From Methanobacteriota archaeon (lineage in GTDB: Archaea; Halobacteriota; Methanomicrobia; Methanomicrobiales; Methanocorpusculaceae): a stretch of 64,000 nucleotides of DNA. A program made the translations under genes and the position numbers. Of the stretch, positions 23,662-31,963 are shown in pieces. The stretch spans positions 26,139 to 90,138 of the forward strand of contig JAEWXF010000008.1 of assembly GCA_023396065.1 (NCBI GenBank), given 5' to 3'. Below the pieces are notes generated by a model, which worked only from the letters and a program-made list of their open reading frames with translations, searched no databases and was not told the DNA's origin. Position 1 is the first letter of the stretch. Every line of letters starts with the position of its first letter.

Positions 23662-24416
23662 GCACCAATCACCAGAGGGTTATCCAGATTTTTCAGCAGT
23701 GACAGAATCGACAGTGCTGCAAGATAACTCGTTGCCGGGTTGTCGGGCGAGGGAAGATTTCTGATTCTGATATATGCCTCGCCGAACTCTCCTTCAAAGA
23801 ATATCTCATGCATATTGCGGTCCTCGCTTGGGTCCATCCACAGTTCAACGTCCACATCCCGTCCGCAGGCAATCGACAGAGACTCGGCAACATTGGTGTT
23901 TTTCGGATACTGCCGCACGCAGTCATGGGCTTTTCCGGAGAACAGCTGCGTCCGTTCGTCTGCTTCCCGGGACAGGGACTTCGGATTCTTCGTTGTCCGC
24001 AGCATGAACTTGTCCACACGGGTGATCTGTCCGACGCGGATATTATCCAGACCCATCACTGCTCCGGACGGAATGTGGATTTTGCGTTTCAGGTCCCGGG
24101 CCGTTTCAATCAGATGTGCCCGGAACTCCTTGTCGGCCAGTGCCCCCACACTCATAATAACAATATCTTTTCCGGACTCCAGCACTTCCTGTGCGTGTTC
24201 CGTCGCAGCGGCTACTGAGGCTGCTTCCACGACAATATCGGTGGGTTCTGAGAGAAAATCCCTGAAGTCGGTGAACGGTTTCGCGCCGAATTCCTGTGCA
24301 AACGCCGTCACCCGCGCCGGGACAACATCATATACTGCGGTGATCCGGAAGTTTTCCTGACCCGCGGCAATGACACGTCCGATATTTCCGCACCCAAGCA
24401 GACCGACGGTGATCAT
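23658..24416 (-). CDS. nadX: L-aspartate dehydrogenase (NAD synthesis)
   Basis: 252 aa. It oxidises aspartate to iminoaspartate with NAD(P)+, feeding NadA. It replaces the flavin oxidase NadB, which suits an anaerobe. Rossmann motif GLLGCGNIG at the N-terminus; catalytic region with IPSGAVMGLDNI, KNTNVAESLSIACG and the MHEIFFEGEFGEA block carrying the active-site His. ATG 24416 is preferred to the TTG at 24422: on the minus strand a TATA-like CATAATCC (24447-24454) lies 31-38 bp upstream, suggesting leaderless initiation. It overlaps nadA by 4 nt as first gene of the operon. Confidence 0.93.
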   Translation of the reverse strand: MITVGLLGCGNIGRVIAAGQENFRITAVYDVVPARVTAFAQEFGAKPFTDFRDFLSEPTDIVVEAASVAAATEHAQEVLESGKDIVIMSVGALADKEFRAHLIETARDLKRKIHIPSGAVMGLDNIRVGQITRVDKFMLRTTKNPKSLSREADERTQLFSGKAHDCVRQYPKNTNVAESLSIACGRDVDVELWMDPSEDRNMHEIFFEGEFGEAYIRIRNLPSPDNPATSYLAALSILSLLKNLDNPLVIGA

Positions 24417-24517
24417 ATACAATAGTATCGGAGTTTAGGGAGTTAAGGATTATGTCCTGAACGGTTCCCGATGAATTGATCACACTCTTTTTCAGGACGC
24501 GGCAGTAATACTACTCC

Positions 24518-25600
24518 ATGAGCAGTGACGGTCCGGCAGCTTTGATATCTCGGAATCGCCGGACACTGCTGGTTCTCCTGCTGATTCTCATCTCCGCCGG
24601 TATCTGCGGGATGACGGCTCCCGGAGAGGCTGTGCCGGACGTCACAGAGGACCGGACCTACGGCCTCTCATGGCCGGAGATATGGGAACTCTATGAGTAT
24701 TACCCGGCACAGGAATGGTTTTCCGCTCAGAGTTATCAGCTGTTTTCTGAAACTGCCGCCGCATATCCGGGACAGATATTCGGGGTCCAGTATGACGGCA
24801 CCGTCATTCTCTGGGTGAATGTATCGCATCCGCTTTCTGAAGAAGAGACGGACACCATCTATCATCAGTGGTCGTCCTCGGCAGAGTCGGCAGGTGTTAC
24901 CGGTCTTCCGATGAAGTTTGTTCTCCGGGCAGCTCCGCTGACTTCCTCCTCCACTGAGCTGACTCTGACAGCTGACCGGAACGGTGTAGTCAGATTGCAT
25001 CCAATGTACCGTGCCCAGGGAGATTTTCTTCCGTCCCCGGATGCCGCCAGATCCCTTCTGCTGATACTCTGTGGTGCCTGTGCCATATCTCTCGGATTTT
25101 TCCGGATCACCACACTTTCCCGTGATCCTGCTTCCCGGCCGATGCAGATTTCAGCGTTCATCTCCATGCATCCCGGTTGTTCCCAGCGGGAAATCATTGC
25201 CGGTACCGGATTTTCCCGCGGTTCGCTTCTCTATCAGCTCCGTAGGCTTGTCCGGGAGAAGCTGGTCCGTGAAGAACCATACTACGGCATTGTCCGGTAC
25301 TTCCCGTACCATGCACAGGAATCTGCGGTAAACCGGGCGGTCCGGGTAATTCTCCTGCAGGAAAAACCGGCCCGGGTATTCCGGCTGCTTGCGGAGTCGG
25401 ACGGTCTGCAAAAAGAGGAACTTGAAAACCGTCTCGGGCTGTCCCTCTCGACGGTTGAGTGGCATCTGGGGAGGTTTGTCCGGTGCGGTGTGGTAGAAAA
25501 AACAGAGGAGTCCGGGTACAAATTATCTCCGGAGGCGGAGAGTGTCTGGGACACTCTTTCATCCGCCGACCGGGATCTTCACTCGTCGGACTCTTTCTGA
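24518..25600 (+). CDS. Membrane-tethered double-wHTH regulator with fused extracellular domain
   Basis: 360 aa. N-terminal membrane segment (RRTLLVLLLILISAGICG), an exported domain of about 130 residues (YGLSWPEIWELYEYYPAQEW, ... VILWVNVSHPLSEEETDT, TADRNGVVRLHP), a transmembrane helix (ARSLLLILCGACAISLGFF), the DPASRPMQI linker, wHTH1 (QREIIAGTGFSRGSLLYQLRR) and wHTH2 (LSLSTVEWHLGRFVRCGVV). Linker and wHTH1 are nearly the same as in the protein at 4649. Here the sensor is part of the same chain rather than a separate gene, and begins with a WPEIWELY segment that recalls the VWPxxY motif. Its 3' end overlaps the convergent Xre gene by 22 nt. Confidence 0.82.
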   Translation: MSSDGPAALISRNRRTLLVLLLILISAGICGMTAPGEAVPDVTEDRTYGLSWPEIWELYEYYPAQEWFSAQSYQLFSETAAAYPGQIFGVQYDGTVILWVNVSHPLSEEETDTIYHQWSSSAESAGVTGLPMKFVLRAAPLTSSSTELTLTADRNGVVRLHPMYRAQGDFLPSPDAARSLLLILCGACAISLGFFRITTLSRDPASRPMQISAFISMHPGCSQREIIAGTGFSRGSLLYQLRRLVREKLVREEPYYGIVRYFPYHAQESAVNRAVRVILLQEKPARVFRLLAESDGLQKEELENRLGLSLSTVEWHLGRFVRCGVVEKTEESGYKLSPEAESVWDTLSSADRDLHSSDSF

Positions 25601-25794
25601 TACTCGAGAATGTCTCCCGGCTGGCAGTCCAGTACCCGGCAGATTGCCTCCAACGTGGAGAACCGGATAGCACTGATTTTTCCTGTCTTGATTTTGGAAA
25701 GATTGACGTTGGTAATACCGACTTTTTCCGAGAGTTCATTTAACGACATCTTCCGGTCGGCCATTACGCGGTCAAGTCTGAGTATAATAGGCAT
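25579..25794 (-). CDS. Xre/Cro-family HTH regulator (YozG-like)
   Basis: 71 aa, one compact helix-turn-helix: LRLDRVMADRKMSLNELSEKVG, then ITNVNLSKIKTGKISAIR (recognition helix) and FSTLEAICRVLDCQPGDILEY. This small class usually lies beside a DUF2975 membrane protein, as here (11 nt downstream of that gene on the same strand), and the pair is thought to act as membrane-linked regulator and repressor. A palindrome with ATTATCG/CGATAAT arms lies at both promoters of this region (26427-26449, 28836-28856) and is the likely target. It is the last gene of a two-gene operon. Confidence 0.88.
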   Translation of the reverse strand: MPIILRLDRVMADRKMSLNELSEKVGITNVNLSKIKTGKISAIRFSTLEAICRVLDCQPGDILEYQKESDE

Positions 25795-25805
25795 GGCTAA
25801 AACCG

Positions 25806-26387
25806 TCAGAGTGTTTCGTCGGCCTGCTGCTGCAGGAGTGTTCCATACTCGAATATGTATGCCAGACAGTATAAGACTGCGGCTGTTATCAGCAGTTCGA
25901 TACTGAGATAGGAGATTGTCAGCTGGATATTAATAACGAAACTGCCGATAATTCCGATGACCCAGGGGAGAACGGCGAGAAGTCCCATACAGACCGCGGT
26001 GTTTTTGAGCCGTCGGGCATTTGCCGTGGTAAACGGAAGAGCAGTTTTGCGGATGTCCGCAAAAACCTCTCCGGCGAACCTGAGCATGGCAGCGAGAAGT
26101 GCGAGGTAGGTGATCGCCGAAATGACAAGCACGCCCAGAATCCCGGTGAACGCGGCAATCGGATCTGTGTTTTCGGGAATGATGATTTCCCCGGCGAAGT
26201 CATGCGGAATAGATTCAGCAGTGACCCACTGGGAAAGATCATCCGGCCCCATCATGCCGTAGGCCAGGCAGGTGAGGAGGACGCCGACGAGGAGAATGAT
26301 GATGATCCACAGCAGTATCTGGGCAATTTTCAGAGCGATGTCAACATATCCTGCACTCGTCTGAATTTTTCGCTGAATGTCATCCAT
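25806..26387 (-). CDS. DUF2975 membrane protein
   Basis: 193 aa with four predicted membrane helices: about 22-46 (AQILLWIIIILLVGVLLTCLA), 80-105 (GILGVLVISAITYLALLAAML), 130-152 (AVCMGLLAVLPWVIGIIGSF) and 158-182. The extracellular loop between helices 1 and 2 is acidic (SQWVTAESIPHDFAGEIIIPEN). The helix-2/3 loop contains the VFADIRKTALPFTTANARRLK segment typical of DUF2975. The operon with the Xre regulator is the usual context. I infer that it conveys a membrane signal to the repressor. The promoter holds the palindromic operator. Confidence 0.82.
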   Translation of the reverse strand: MDDIQRKIQTSAGYVDIALKIAQILLWIIIILLVGVLLTCLAYGMMGPDDLSQWVTAESIPHDFAGEIIIPENTDPIAAFTGILGVLVISAITYLALLAAMLRFAGEVFADIRKTALPFTTANARRLKNTAVCMGLLAVLPWVIGIIGSFVINIQLTISYLSIELLITAAVLYCLAYIFEYGTLLQQQADETL

Positions 26388-26420
26388 AGAAAGGTTCCCA
26401 ATATATATTCGGTGTAATTC

Positions 26421-26449
26421 ATTAATATATTATCATAAATCGATAATAT
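26421..26449 (-). promoter_or_regulatory. Palindromic operator and TATA box of the DUF2975-Xre operon
   Basis: Arms ATATTATC (26427-26434) and GATAATAT (26442-26449), with core ATTATCG-N5-TGATAAT on the minus strand, run directly into a TATTAATG TATA box. The same arrangement occurs at 28829-28856. Confidence 0.65.
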
Positions 26450-26457
26450 GGGGCCGG

Positions 26458-27219
26458 CTACTTCAGCTCGGCCCGTCTGAATATACCCCACGTTGCGGCT
26501 AATACCACTGCAATGCAGAGAATGCCGGACACAATCGCTTTGAGATATGCCCCGGCTCCGGCCGCCGTATCAGATATGAGTATGCCTGGTGAGAAAGGTG
26601 TCCAGGAGAGTAGCTCCGTGAGTGCGGGCACGGCCTGCCCGAGCCCGAAACTGAGTATAACCGGTATGCCGATCAGCAGAATGACCAGTCCGAGGATGAT
26701 GGTTGTGGAGGATTTTCTGAATACAAAGGAAAACAGGACACACAGACTCATCATCGCTGCGGTTATCAGTATCGCGATAAGGAGAGCTCCGATCATTCCG
26801 AGAATAATCTCCGGCGTGAATGGTATCCCGAACTCCGGTCTGACGACCATCAGAACTCCGATGATAATCGGATACGGCAGCATCAGGGCTGCAAGTCCTG
26901 CAAAGTACACGAGTGTTGTACTGATGAGAACTTCCGCTCTGTTCCAGCCCCGCGAGACTGCTTCCTGAATCGTCCGGTTCTGAAAATCACTACAGATGAA
27001 CTTTCCCGCGAAAACCGTACCGACAATCACCATCAGTAGAGAGTTTTCCAGACCCAGATAGTACAGGGTGAGTCCTGATATGCCGGTCAGTCCAAGGTTT
27101 CCCAGATACACTGCTCCAAGGCAGGTCCCCACTGCATAGAGAACCATAATTCCTAGGAGAATGTAAAACATCCTCAGTTTTTTCAGCTTAAACAGCTCGC
27201 ATGCAATCAGGTCACGCAA
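26458..27219 (-). CDS. ABC-2 type transporter permease
   Basis: 253 aa from TTG 27219, chosen because GGAGG at about 27229-27233 lies 9 nt upstream; the TTG at 27246 would overlap the ATPase gene by 35 nt. It begins with a basic amphipathic segment (RDLIACELFKLKKLRMFY) and has six hydrophobic helices (for example MFYILLGIMVLYAVGTCL and TIILGLVILLIGIPVILSF), as in lantibiotic/bacitracin exporter permeases. It pairs with the ATPase directly upstream (8-nt overlap). The cargo is unknown; export or self-protection is usual for this class. Confidence 0.85.
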   Translation of the reverse strand: MRDLIACELFKLKKLRMFYILLGIMVLYAVGTCLGAVYLGNLGLTGISGLTLYYLGLENSLLMVIVGTVFAGKFICSDFQNRTIQEAVSRGWNRAEVLISTTLVYFAGLAALMLPYPIIIGVLMVVRPEFGIPFTPEIILGMIGALLIAILITAAMMSLCVLFSFVFRKSSTTIILGLVILLIGIPVILSFGLGQAVPALTELLSWTPFSPGILISDTAAGAGAYLKAIVSGILCIAVVLAATWGIFRRAELK

Positions 27220-28135
27220 TCTGGCATCCCTCCACCACAGAGACAAAGTAGTCTTCTAAACTGTCGCCGCAGACCGTAAACCCGGTAACAATGACTCCGT
27301 TTTCATGGAGAACGTGTGCCACCTTCTCTTTTTCGTCTGCGTAATCATAGAGTTTGATGGATTTGTCCGGCTGAATTCGATAGTCGAAGGCGTTCAGGTG
27401 TGTCTCCAGAGTCTGCATCAGCTCCTCCGGACAGGTTGCGCTGATATGCAGGTAATGTTTACAGGAAGTCTCCAGTTCCGCAAGGCTCAGCGTTTTCCGG
27501 ATGATGCCGTTGTGGATGATGATGTAGTCGGTTGCGGTCTGATACAGCTCCGGGAGGTTGTGACTGGAGATGAAAATGGTGACCTTCTGTTCACTGCATA
27601 ATCTGATCAGCAGGTTCCGTATCTCCACAACTCCCAGTGGATCAAGGCCGTTGATCGGCTCGTCAAGGATCAGCACATCCGGGTTTCCGATCAGAGCTGC
27701 GGCAATGCCGAGACGCTGCCGCATTCCGAGAGAGAAATCTTTTACCTGTTTCTTTCCGGTGTTTTCGAGTCCGACCTGCTTTAGCAGGGTATCCTCAATG
27801 GTTTCATCGGGATTCCCGCACATCAGGCGATACAGTCTGAGATTTTCTTTTGCGGTCATATGCGGTACGAGGCTTGGCGATTCAATGATACAGCCGAACC
27901 GCCGCCGCTGATTCACGATCTCTTTCTCTCCGGAACATCCGAACAGTTCGAGAGTACCGCTGTCCGGGTAGGAGAGACCTGCGATAATTCGCATGAGTGT
28001 TGTTTTTCCGGCGCCGTTCTGGCCGATCAGTCCGTAAATCCTGCCGGGCTCAAGGGTGAGTGAGACGTCATTCAGCACTGCTGTGTCCCGGTAAGTCTTG
28101 GTGAGGTTTTGTATGTGTACAACGGGCGTTGTCAT
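27212..28135 (-). CDS. ABC transporter ATP-binding protein (lantibiotic/bacitracin-export type)
   Basis: 307 aa. All nucleotide-binding motifs are present: Walker A GQNGAGKT (about 38-45), Q-loop region (CIIESPSLVPHMT), signature FSLGMRQRLG, Walker B VLILDEP and the H-loop SSHNL. A C-terminal extension of about 90 residues (CPEELMQTLETHLNAFDYR...) matches the BcrA-like subgroup. It overlaps the preceding membrane-protein gene by 4 nt and the permease by 8 nt, so all are one operon, controlled from the operator at 28836. Confidence 0.93.
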   Translation of the reverse strand: MTTPVVHIQNLTKTYRDTAVLNDVSLTLEPGRIYGLIGQNGAGKTTLMRIIAGLSYPDSGTLELFGCSGEKEIVNQRRRFGCIIESPSLVPHMTAKENLRLYRLMCGNPDETIEDTLLKQVGLENTGKKQVKDFSLGMRQRLGIAAALIGNPDVLILDEPINGLDPLGVVEIRNLLIRLCSEQKVTIFISSHNLPELYQTATDYIIIHNGIIRKTLSLAELETSCKHYLHISATCPEELMQTLETHLNAFDYRIQPDKSIKLYDYADEKEKVAHVLHENGVIVTGFTVCGDSLEDYFVSVVEGCQIA

Positions 28136-28464
28136 GGTGTTCTTTTTCCGATATCTGTTTCGTTGCGGTACGCAGACTGCTGACGAGTACTTCGTTCGTC
28201 TCTGTCTGTTTCCAGGTTGTTCAGATACGTTACCAGGGATCGGTATGTGAGATATGTCCAGATCAGACCGTAGATCAGAATTGCGGCGATGATGAGTCCT
28301 GCACCTGCGGTGAGATACTGTTCCGCCGGAATTGCGATGTCACCGAAGATCATCAGAAGCCCTGTGGCAATGGCAATGGATATCGTCAGGAGAATACTGA
28401 TCGTTGCCGCCAGGCAGACTGCGTATGCCTGGTCCGGGCCGGTGTGTGTCCAAAATGGTGTCAT
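28132..28464 (-). CDS. Small membrane protein of the ABC operon
   Basis: 110 aa with two predicted membrane helices (about 13-40, AVCLAATISILLTISIAIATGLLMIF, and 50-72, LTAGAGLIIAAILIYGLIW) and a charged cytoplasmic tail (NLETDRDERSTRQQSAYRNE). I recognise no family. It lies between another small membrane protein and the ATPase and overlaps the latter by 4 nt (ATGA). It is probably an accessory subunit of the exporter (inference). Confidence 0.6.
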   Translation of the reverse strand: MTPFWTHTGPDQAYAVCLAATISILLTISIAIATGLLMIFGDIAIPAEQYLTAGAGLIIAAILIYGLIWTYLTYRSLVTYLNNLETDRDERSTRQQSAYRNETDIGKRTP

Positions 28465-28486
28465 ACCTCTCTCCCCGTGTCCGAGT

Positions 28487-28798
28487 TTACTCCAGTTCCA
28501 GTTTTATTCCGCCGAACAGTCCTGCTGCGAGGTTGTAGATGATGGCGGATACCGCTCCCATGACGAATCCGATGATCATACCGATGACGGCGATGAAACA
28601 GATGCTGATAATCAGGGTAACGATACCTGCAGATATGTTGATCGGATATATCGCACTGATGAGATCAGTTGTGGTTATACCGATGTAGGTACACCCTACC
28701 GTTATCAGTCCGGTGATCAGTGTCAGTACGAGGCTAACTGCTGCACCCATTTTGGCGAGGGAAAATATGCCAATGTGTCTTACTTCTTTGAGTTCCAT
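28487..28798 (-). CDS. Small membrane protein, first gene of the ABC operon (DUF3566-like)
   Basis: 103 aa. A charged head (MELKEVRHIGIFSLAKMGA) precedes two long hydrophobic helices (VSLVLTLITGLITVGCTYIG and AGIVTLIISICFIAVIGMII) separated by a loop (TTDLISAIYPIN), and a C-terminal GFVMGAVSAIIYNLAAGLFGG segment. The layout recalls DUF3566 proteins with the xxIGxFSxAK start, a weak match made by eye. It starts about 25-30 bp from its TATA box, so the mRNA is nearly leaderless. It is co-transcribed with the ABC exporter. Confidence 0.6.
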   Translation of the reverse strand: MELKEVRHIGIFSLAKMGAAVSLVLTLITGLITVGCTYIGITTTDLISAIYPINISAGIVTLIISICFIAVIGMIIGFVMGAVSAIIYNLAAGLFGGIKLELE

Positions 28799-28828
28799 GT
28801 TGTCTCATACATTCATTGTGGCTTATAC

Positions 28829-28856
28829 ATTAATAAATTATCGTTAAACGATAATT
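28829..28856 (-). promoter_or_regulatory. Palindromic operator and TATA box of the ABC operon
   Basis: A perfect 10-bp inverted repeat, AATTATCGTT (28836-28845) and AACGATAATT (28847-28856), abuts a TATTAATG TATA box on the minus strand. The core ATTATCG-N5-CGATAAT is shared with 26429-26447. Confidence 0.7.
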
Positions 28857-28935
28857 AATTTACGAGTAACATTTTGGGTCCGGGAAAAAAGGAAGGCTTC
28901 TTCTGCCAGCCGCGCTTAATCTACATAGAAAATAT

Positions 28936-29883
28936 ATGGAGGGGACTACACATGTCGCCGCCGTGGATCTCGGGGCGACGAATGTACGTGCCGGTCTGAT
29001 CCGGCAGGACGGAACAGTCATTGCGTTCACGGCAGATGCCGTACCTGCCAATGCCTGTGATGATGGCGGTGCGGTTACCGAAAAAATTGCCGCAATGATC
29101 TCTTCGATGATCCGGGAGTCCGGCGTTTCTCCCGAAGCGATCGGTATCAGCACAGCCGGGCCCGTGGACCAGAACTCCGGCTCGGTCGTGGGTTCCCCGA
29201 ATATGCAGTGTTCCCGGATTCTTCTCCGCGACCCTCTTGCGGATCTTTTTCATGTCCCGACCGTCATGCTTTCGGACTGCAAAGCCGGTGTCCTCGGCGA
29301 ATATTTTTACGGCGGTGCATCTTCTGCCCATACCGCCGCCTACGTCACCATCTCCACCGGCATCGGCTGCGGCGTGATTGCAAACGGATCTCTCCTGACG
29401 GGATCTGACGGCAATGCCGGTGAGGCCGGACATTTTCTGGTTGATACCGTCTACTCTCTTCCCTGCGGCTGCGGGGGTCGCGGACATTGGGAAGCATATG
29501 CCAGCGGGTCCGGTATTCCCAAATTCTTCTCGGCCTGGCACGCCGCAAAAACTGCCGGACGCTGTCTGATGAAAAGCGGGATTACCGCCGGCCAGATTCT
29601 TCAGGCTGCCGAGATCGGCAGCCTGCTCTGCCGTGAGTTTGCCGGAGAACTTGCAAAAATCAACGCCCGGGGCATTTCGTCGGTCATCGCCGCCTATAAT
29701 CCGGACCTGATTATCCTTGACGGCCCGATCGTCCGGAACTATCCCTCTCTCATCGCCGGAAACATGATGACATACATTGAGCATTATCTCAAAATGCCGG
29801 AGATCCGCATCACCACTCTTGAAGGCAGGTCTCCACTGATCGGTGCTGCTGCTGCGGCTTTCCGGATCGGCGGTATTCTCTGA
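28936..29883 (+). CDS. ROK-family sugar kinase / regulator-like protein
   Basis: 315 aa. An ATP-dependent hexose or amino-sugar kinase fold: phosphate-1 motif AAVDLGATNVRAGLI, the catalytic Asp region (MLSDCKAGVLGEYFYGG), ISTGIGCGVI, GNAGEAGHFLVD and a zinc/sugar segment CGCGGRGHWEAYASG. The usual final Cys of the ROK CxCGxxGCxE motif is His here, so the metal site is altered. There is no N-terminal wHTH, so it is an enzyme rather than a NagC-type repressor. The substrate cannot be named; glucose, N-acetylglucosamine and N-acetylmannosamine are the options. It is divergent from the ABC operon. Confidence 0.88.
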   Translation: MEGTTHVAAVDLGATNVRAGLIRQDGTVIAFTADAVPANACDDGGAVTEKIAAMISSMIRESGVSPEAIGISTAGPVDQNSGSVVGSPNMQCSRILLRDPLADLFHVPTVMLSDCKAGVLGEYFYGGASSAHTAAYVTISTGIGCGVIANGSLLTGSDGNAGEAGHFLVDTVYSLPCGCGGRGHWEAYASGSGIPKFFSAWHAAKTAGRCLMKSGITAGQILQAAEIGSLLCREFAGELAKINARGISSVIAAYNPDLIILDGPIVRNYPSLIAGNMMTYIEHYLKMPEIRITTLEGRSPLIGAAAAAFRIGGIL

Positions 29884-29897
29884 CCCTCTCTCAAACA

Positions 29898-29906
29898 TTA
29901 TATATT
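29898..29906 (+). promoter_or_regulatory. TATA box of the Nramp-LYT fusion operon
   Basis: TTATATATT lies 45-53 bp before GTG 29951. The predicted transcript starts near 29930, just before a GGGGGA ribosome site. Confidence 0.55.
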
Positions 29907-29950
29907 TTGAGCCAACGAAGAATAATAGGACAGTCGGGGGATTGCCGTTT

Positions 29951-31963
29951 GTGACTACTACCATCTCATTTCTACAGAAACTGCGGGTCTGGTTCCGGGA
30001 CCATTTTGTCTTCTTTGGCCCAGGTCTTCTTTTAGCCATTACCGCAGCCGGTGAAGCCGGGGTTACCGAAGCAATTGAGATCGGCGCTCATTACGGCCTT
30101 GCCCTTGTCTGGGTGGTTCTGTTCACCTTAATCTTCAAATATGCATTCACCAACGGAATCGCCCGATATACTCTTGCAACCGGCAAAACAATATTCGATG
30201 CCTTAAACCGGATTCCCGGTCCGAAATACTGGGGATCTGTTCTGATTGTCATCGTCTACCTCGTGGAAATCCTCGCAATCGGCGCCATGCTCATGTTTGC
30301 CGCCATGTTCCTCGATTACCTTTTGCCGGGCGTCTACTCTGTGGTTCTGATAGCCCTCTTTCTTCTTTTTGTGGGTCTTGCCCTCCTCAGGACCAGCTCC
30401 TATGAATCTCTGGAACTGATCATCGCCATCCTTGTCGGCGTTCTCTCTCTTGCGATCATCTACAGCCTCTTTGAATTTCCCATACCTCTCCATCTTCTCC
30501 TGGAGGGCCTGCGGCCGGAAATTCCTGCCGGAGCGGAAATGGCAGTTCTCGCCATCATCGGCGTTGTCGGTTCAGGTCTGAACCTGATGCTGTATTCCGT
30601 GTGGCTGCATGCAAAGTCACAGCACCATGTGAAAACTGACGATACCTGTGATCTGCTGAACGAATCCCATTTCCGCCGCTATATCCGCAGTGTCAACGTC
30701 GACGTACTGATCGGATTTTTCTTCGTCGCCCTTATTACGATTGGATTTATGTTCCTCGGATTTTGCGGATACTCCATCTCGTTTATGGGTCACGGAGCAA
30801 CCCTGAGTCTGGACACCCTGATCACTCAGGTTCTCTACGTTGTCGGAACCATTCCGTACGGCGCGTATGCGTTCCTTGCGATTGTTACCTTCATCTTCTT
30901 CGGTGCAGTCGTCGTGGGAATAGACGGCCGGGCCCGTGCGATTGCCAAAGTAGTCCGGCAGATCAGCGAAGATACCGGTAAACCCGTTCCGTCCGAACAC
31001 ACCCTCTATCAGATTCTGCTTCTCGTTTTTGCAGGAATTGTTATCCTGTCGTTTGTTATCGCCGATCCCATGGTCATCATCCGGAGAATTGCCGCATTTT
31101 CCGCAATCGTCTTTGGCATATTCGGATTCATCGTCATCTATTTGGATCTGCAGCTCCCGAAGTATGCCCGCGGGAACCGCCTGTGGCTGATGGTGATGGG
31201 TATTGGCAGTGCCATATCCATTTACGTCGCGTTACTTCTGGAATCTGCGTTCCTCAACTATGGATTCCCGCTTCTTGAACGGATGCTGGTAGTTGCTTTC
31301 ATCCTCTACATCTTCTCGAAAACCGAGATGTTCCGAAAACTTGTTACCGGACGGGCCGATGTTCTGGATAAGTTCTGGACGGTTATTCTGTTTGCAATTA
31401 TCTCGATCTACGGGACCGTCCGGGGTATTCCGGTGGAAGGCCTTATCATTAACTTCCGTGATGTCGGTGCAATGATTGCAGGTCTCCTCGGCGGACCGTT
31501 TATCGGCGGGGCGGCTGGTTTTATCAGCGGTGCCCAGCGGTATATGGTGGGCGGATCAACCGCTCTCCCCTGTTTCGTGGCAACCATTTGTGCAGGAATT
31601 ATTGCAGGGTATGCCATCCGGTACTGGAAAGGGAGAGTAACCATGCTGCGGGTCACGCTGCTTGCAATCGGCGTTGAATGTCTGCATATCCTGGTTATCC
31701 TGCCGACGCTGACCATTCCGTTTGGTGTCCTGACTGCCGCTGACGTCATTGGCATGATTATCATCATTCTGTTGCCGATGTGTGTGGTGAACATCATAGG
31801 CCTGCTGATCTTTGCCTATATTGTCCGCAGATGTGAACATCTCGGCTATGGATTTTTCCGCAGGAAGTTTTCCGTGAAGGAGTTCATTGCCGAGTGCCGG
31901 AATCTGCTGCATCCTGTTGTCACGGAACAAGATGCTGAAGAGGAGGAGGAACATGTCAGGTAA
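29951..31963 (+). CDS. Nramp-like transporter fused to a LytS-type 5TM receptor domain
   Basis: 670 aa from GTG 29951, with CGGGGGA 9-10 nt upstream. Residues 1 to about 430 follow the Nramp fold (GPGLLLAI at 23-30; a long series of helices). The metal ligands are not the canonical ones: the TM1 DPGN motif is AGEAG (33-37) and the TM6 MPH region (about 207-220) reads LMLYSVWLHA. Residues about 488-630 form a 5TM-5TMR_LYT domain, recognisable from INFRDVGAMIAGLLGGPFIG, GFISGAQRYMVGGSTA and ICAGIIAGY, the extracellular-sensing module of LytS histidine kinases. No kinase domain follows; the tail is acidic (EQDAEEEEEHVR). It overlaps the solute-binding-protein gene by 11 nt. A transport or sensing role is inferred. 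Confidence 0.8.
   Translation: MTTTISFLQKLRVWFRDHFVFFGPGLLLAITAAGEAGVTEAIEIGAHYGLALVWVVLFTLIFKYAFTNGIARYTLATGKTIFDALNRIPGPKYWGSVLIVIVYLVEILAIGAMLMFAAMFLDYLLPGVYSVVLIALFLLFVGLALLRTSSYESLELIIAILVGVLSLAIIYSLFEFPIPLHLLLEGLRPEIPAGAEMAVLAIIGVVGSGLNLMLYSVWLHAKSQHHVKTDDTCDLLNESHFRRYIRSVNVDVLIGFFFVALITIGFMFLGFCGYSISFMGHGATLSLDTLITQVLYVVGTIPYGAYAFLAIVTFIFFGAVVVGIDGRARAIAKVVRQISEDTGKPVPSEHTLYQILLLVFAGIVILSFVIADPMVIIRRIAAFSAIVFGIFGFIVIYLDLQLPKYARGNRLWLMVMGIGSAISIYVALLLESAFLNYGFPLLERMLVVAFILYIFSKTEMFRKLVTGRADVLDKFWTVILFAIISIYGTVRGIPVEGLIINFRDVGAMIAGLLGGPFIGGAAGFISGAQRYMVGGSTALPCFVATICAGIIAGYAIRYWKGRVTMLRVTLLAIGVECLHILVILPTLTIPFGVLTAADVIGMIIIILLPMCVVNIIGLLIFAYIVRRCEHLGYGFFRRKFSVKEFIAECRNLLHPVVTEQDAEEEEEHVR

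Noticed and set aside
31887..31952. Longer N-terminus for the solute-binding protein
   Set aside because: AGGAGGAGGA directly before ATG 31953 and the anchor helix after it make the later start much better.
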